NCBI GenBank assembly: GCA_001468865.1
Contig: LDIY01000006.1
Coordinates: 1 to 64,000 of the forward strand
Reading direction: 5' to 3'
Source: a candidate division TM6 bacterium SOIL31
GTDB taxonomy: Bacteria > Babelota > Babeliae > Babelales > Vermiphilaceae
Length of the DNA: 64,000 nucleotides
The translations under genes were made by a program, and so were the position numbers. The notes beneath the pieces are model-generated. The model saw only the letters and a list, made by a program, of their open reading frames with translations, was not told where the DNA came from and did not search any database. This document shows positions 60,982 through 64,000 of the stretch, one piece after another (the stretch's first letter is position 1; each line of letters begins with the position of its first letter).

Positions 60982-61881
60982 CTAATCTTTCTGAGAACCT
61001 TTATTAAACAGTTCTTCATGCAATCGGTTTGCTATTCCTTTGCAGCACTCCTTATCTTCGCCTTCTTGCAATTTGCATTGCGCTTCAAGGCCTTGCCCTA
61101 AAGTATTCAAAATATAAGATTTATTTCCCCACTGTATGTAGCGGCTATTGTCACATAAATCACGCACGGATGCATACATTTGCTCAGGAGATTCAAGAGC
61201 TTCTTTGTCTGTTGATGTAGCATTATTTTCAAGCCCCAGCGCTTTTTTTAGCAGTGCATGCGCCTCTTCAACAATAATTCCACACTGCTCCTCACGCCAT
61301 TGTTCTTTTTGGCATATTCCACACGCAAATATTTCTAAACGTTTCTGTAATAGCTCTTGATTTTTGGGATATTCATGTAAGTGTATAAAGGCGAATTCAG
61401 CCAAATTTGCATAAGCTGTTATGAGCTGAGTGCATACTTGCCCGCCATACCTTCCATCAGGATTGATAGAACATCGTTTTTCCATTATTGCAGTAATTAC
61501 CTTATTTGGTTCAACAACTAGTGGATCTGCAGTAGGATTTTTTTCTCGAGCTTTTTGGGCACATTTATCCCATTGCTCATTCTCAATTTCCTGCAAAACA
61601 CTCAATTTATCTTCTGCTGTTTTGTGTTGAGCTGCTAATGTCTCATATCCTTCATTAATGCTTTCAGAAATTTCGATTTCAAATGTGAGCCTATCTCTTT
61701 CTACCGTAAGCTTTCTTTCTGCTTCCTGTTCACCAAAATGCCTTGCAAATACTCTCAGGCGGTCCAATAGACTTCGTTCATGTTTCAAGTCTTCCAAAAT
61801 ACGCTCACAGGCTCCTAAAGTGCCGCCTGATCCTTGTATCAGAAGTATAAGAAAAGCGATAATGTGCAATTGTTTCGCCAT
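60982..61881 (-). CDS. Hypothetical secreted Cys-containing helical protein
   Basis: MAKQLHIIAFLILLIQGSGG signal; multiple Cys. Confidence 0.6.
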   Translation of the reverse strand: MAKQLHIIAFLILLIQGSGGTLGACERILEDLKHERSLLDRLRVFARHFGEQEAERKLTVERDRLTFEIEISESINEGYETLAAQHKTAEDKLSVLQEIENEQWDKCAQKAREKNPTADPLVVEPNKVITAIMEKRCSINPDGRYGGQVCTQLITAYANLAEFAFIHLHEYPKNQELLQKRLEIFACGICQKEQWREEQCGIIVEEAHALLKKALGLENNATSTDKEALESPEQMYASVRDLCDNSRYIQWGNKSYILNTLGQGLEAQCKLQEGEDKECCKGIANRLHEELFNKGSQKD

Positions 61882-62035
61882 AAAGTAACCCTTTGGATTA
61901 AATGTGTTTTGTATACTGCTGATTAAATGTATCGATAAACTATTTTTTGTACAGAAGACAGCTTATTATGTCAGCATTATATGCAAACATCATCACTGCT
62001 TATTCCTCTTGCAGACAAAAACTCAATAGGATAAG

Positions 62036-62090
62036 CTAAAATAGATTTGCAAAAAACTTTCAAATGTATACTTTTTTGGGACACAATGAA
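62036..62090 (+). repeat. Duplicated 5' leader, copy A
   Basis: ctaaaatagatttgcaaaaaactttcaaatgtatacttttttgggacacaatgaac. Confidence 0.7.
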
Positions 62091-63270
62091 CATACATACA
62101 TATTTATCAAAAATAAGCTTTCTTACTATTTTTTTTAATACAACATCTTTTGGAATGATTACCGTCTCTAAACTTCATAGTCAAAGATGGCAACAACAGA
62201 ATTTATTAAAAAAACGACCATTCTTTTTTCCAACTTCACCTAACGGTGATAAATCATTGTTATTGCTTAAAAATGAACCTGAATCACAAGAAGAACTACT
62301 TTATGACAACATGCTCAGCAGTGACCTAAAGAATGTTATTATGAGCAATCTTGATTTTAAGTCAGCACTGGCATATTGGTGTACCAATAAAGAAAATAAT
62401 ATCGTCGGGCATTTTAATTGGAGGCAGAGAAACAAATTGCATCGTCTTCTTCCTGAAAATTTCAATGGATGCACGTCAAAAATATCGTTTATATATAAAG
62501 ACCCGAAAAAATCGGTTTTGCAAAAAGGTGAGCATGATAGTCTTACCGCAGCGATTGTAACAAGATCGCATGAACAATTAAAAAAAATATTGAAAAAAAG
62601 AGAATGTTATATAAGTTTTCACTCTGCCGATGGAAATGAAAGGAATGTGCTTTTCAAAAAAAGCACTCATCTTGCAAAATTGCTTGCTATTCAAGTAAGA
62701 AACATGGCCGCCATCGAATTATTATTAGAACACCAGTGCAATGTACATAATATAGATAAGGAATCTTTCAAAAAATTTTACAATATCCAAGGCTATAAAA
62801 ACTATCTGGATGTTCAGGTTAAAAAAATTCTTAAAAAAATAGAAAAAAGCTTTAAATCATCGGACGTGGAGTATTTTAAGTTATTAGTAAAATGTATGCA
62901 TCCTGATATCATAAATCATCCCATTCAACCAGAAACCTTCATTCAAAATATATATGGTATATATGATACATGTACCATTTTGGATTATGTATATGGAAAA
63001 TGTGATCCGTATTTATATCAATTCGAGAGTAAAATCTTAAACGAACTTAATTGGTCGCTCATCAACTATCTCGAAAAATACGGAGCATTAGAATACCAAG
63101 AAGTAATGGCCTCACCATCACAAACTCACCCCTATGGATTTAAGCTTCCTCAGGATTATCATGAAACTGGTTTTATTATTCGAGATACAGAAAATCTTAT
63201 GTGTTATTGGGTACATCCCGACCTATTAAATTCCACATCACCTGCTAATAATTCTCCGATAACAACTTAA
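62086..63270 (+). CDS. Hypothetical protein with possible degenerate ankyrin-like region
   Basis: MNIHTYLSKISFLTIFFNTTSFG leader; LLAIQVRNMAAIELLLEHQCNVHNID. Confidence 0.6.
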   Translation: MNIHTYLSKISFLTIFFNTTSFGMITVSKLHSQRWQQQNLLKKRPFFFPTSPNGDKSLLLLKNEPESQEELLYDNMLSSDLKNVIMSNLDFKSALAYWCTNKENNIVGHFNWRQRNKLHRLLPENFNGCTSKISFIYKDPKKSVLQKGEHDSLTAAIVTRSHEQLKKILKKRECYISFHSADGNERNVLFKKSTHLAKLLAIQVRNMAAIELLLEHQCNVHNIDKESFKKFYNIQGYKNYLDVQVKKILKKIEKSFKSSDVEYFKLLVKCMHPDIINHPIQPETFIQNIYGIYDTCTILDYVYGKCDPYLYQFESKILNELNWSLINYLEKYGALEYQEVMASPSQTHPYGFKLPQDYHETGFIIRDTENLMCYWVHPDLLNSTSPANNSPITT

Positions 63271-63357
63271 AAAACGTAGGTACCCCTTACGCCAAATCTT
63301 TACAGATTGAAAATCATCCATTAGTGGTTCTTGCGTAACAAAACCCAATAAGTTACA

Positions 63358-63417
63358 CTAAAATAGAATAAGAAAAAGCTTTCAAATATAGACTTTTTTA
63401 ACAAAAATCAGCATGAA
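63358..63417 (+). repeat. Duplicated 5' leader, copy B (upstream of mnmG)
   Basis: ctaaaatagaataagaaaaagctttcaaatatagacttttttaacaaaaatcagcatgaac. Confidence 0.7.
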
Positions 63418-64000
63418 CACAAGAAAATATGATTTTGACGTCATTGTTGTGGGCGGCGGACACGCCGGTATAGAAGCTGCGCATGCAGCGGCAAAGCTCG
63501 GATCTAAAACCCTTCTCATATCCTTAGACCCCAATAAAATTGGCACCATGCCCTGCAACCCAGCTGTTGGTGGCGTGGGAAAAGGTCATATTGTTCATGA
63601 TATCAGTGCGCTTGGTGGCTTAATGCCGCGGCTTTGTAGCAAAACGTATCTGCAAGCACGCATGCTCAATACCAAAAAAGGCTCTGCTGTACAAGGCTTA
63701 CGTCTTCAAATTGATAAATTTGCTTATAGCTTGTTGAGCCAGGAAGAGCTCAAAAAAGTACCAAATCTAACCATTTATGGCGGAACTGTTGAAGATGTAG
63801 TGCTGGACGATAATAATGTCGTCTGCGCGATAAAAACGGACACACAAATATTCAGCACAAAAACCGCCATTTTAACCACCGGAACTTTCCTCAACGGCCT
63901 CTGCCACATCGGTGAAAAAAACTTTTCGGCCGGACGCCGCGATGAAAAAGCAGTTTCGGGCATCTCAGCATTTTTAAAGCGAGTTGGATTGCGTTTAGGA
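63413..64000 (+). CDS. mnmG: tRNA uridine-5-carboxymethylaminomethyl modification enzyme, 5' part; runs off the window edge
   Basis: MNTRKYDFDVIVVGGGHAGIEAAHAAAKLGSKTLLISLDPNKIGTMPCNPAVGGVGKGHIVHDISALGG; open to base 64000, absent from the ORF track. Confidence 0.95.
   Translation, partial: MNTRKYDFDVIVVGGGHAGIEAAHAAAKLGSKTLLISLDPNKIGTMPCNPAVGGVGKGHIVHDISALGGLMPRLCSKTYLQARMLNTKKGSAVQGLRLQIDKFAYSLLSQEELKKVPNLTIYGGTVEDVVLDDNNVVCAIKTDTQIFSTKTAILTTGTFLNGLCHIGEKNFSAGRRDEKAVSGISAFLKRVGLRLG

Noticed and set aside
62086-63270. Fourth F-box-like/ankyrin protein
   Set aside because: MLSSDLKNVIMSNLDFKSALAYWCTNKE is suggestive, but the linker/FTY block is absent and ankyrin units are not clear.

Overview
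The window looks like a slice of a small, AT-rich genome of a host-dependent bacterium. Gene content and style (many short secreted orphans, ankyrin proteins, intact peptidoglycan genes) suggest Candidatus Dependentiae/Babeliales (TM6); this taxonomic call is inference. Core genes I recognise: M50 protease, acyl-CoA synthetase, ferredoxin, tmk, holB-like, DUF721/DciA-like, murG, PBP1A-type, RNase P RNA (not in the ORF track), ABC-F, uppS, LOG family, rsmA, mreB, glmU, sbcD-like, two SurA/PpiC-type proteins, comF-like, lspA, pheT, aquaporin, trhO-like, murB, queuosine-precursor transporter plus tgt, TrmH/SpoU, APC permease, mraY, and the 5' end of mnmG running off the right edge (also missed by the ORF track). 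The accessory part is rich in signal-peptide proteins. The strongest leads are: (1) a 32-35 bp GGGGTCCC-headed hairpin family with five copies, one sitting inside the P12 region of RNase P RNA; (2) a second palindromic repeat family, with one copy read in frame inside a CDS and one mosaic/nested locus; (3) three exported proteins sharing an F-box-like segment, a conserved linker and ankyrin repeats; (4) a four-gene tandem array of a small secreted domain; (5) an exported PEP-utiliser 'swivel'-like domain lacking its catalytic His; (6) tandem exported SAM methyltransferases. No CRISPR array, transposase, rRNA or convincing tRNA was seen. All homology calls come from motif recognition by eye; no searches were run.
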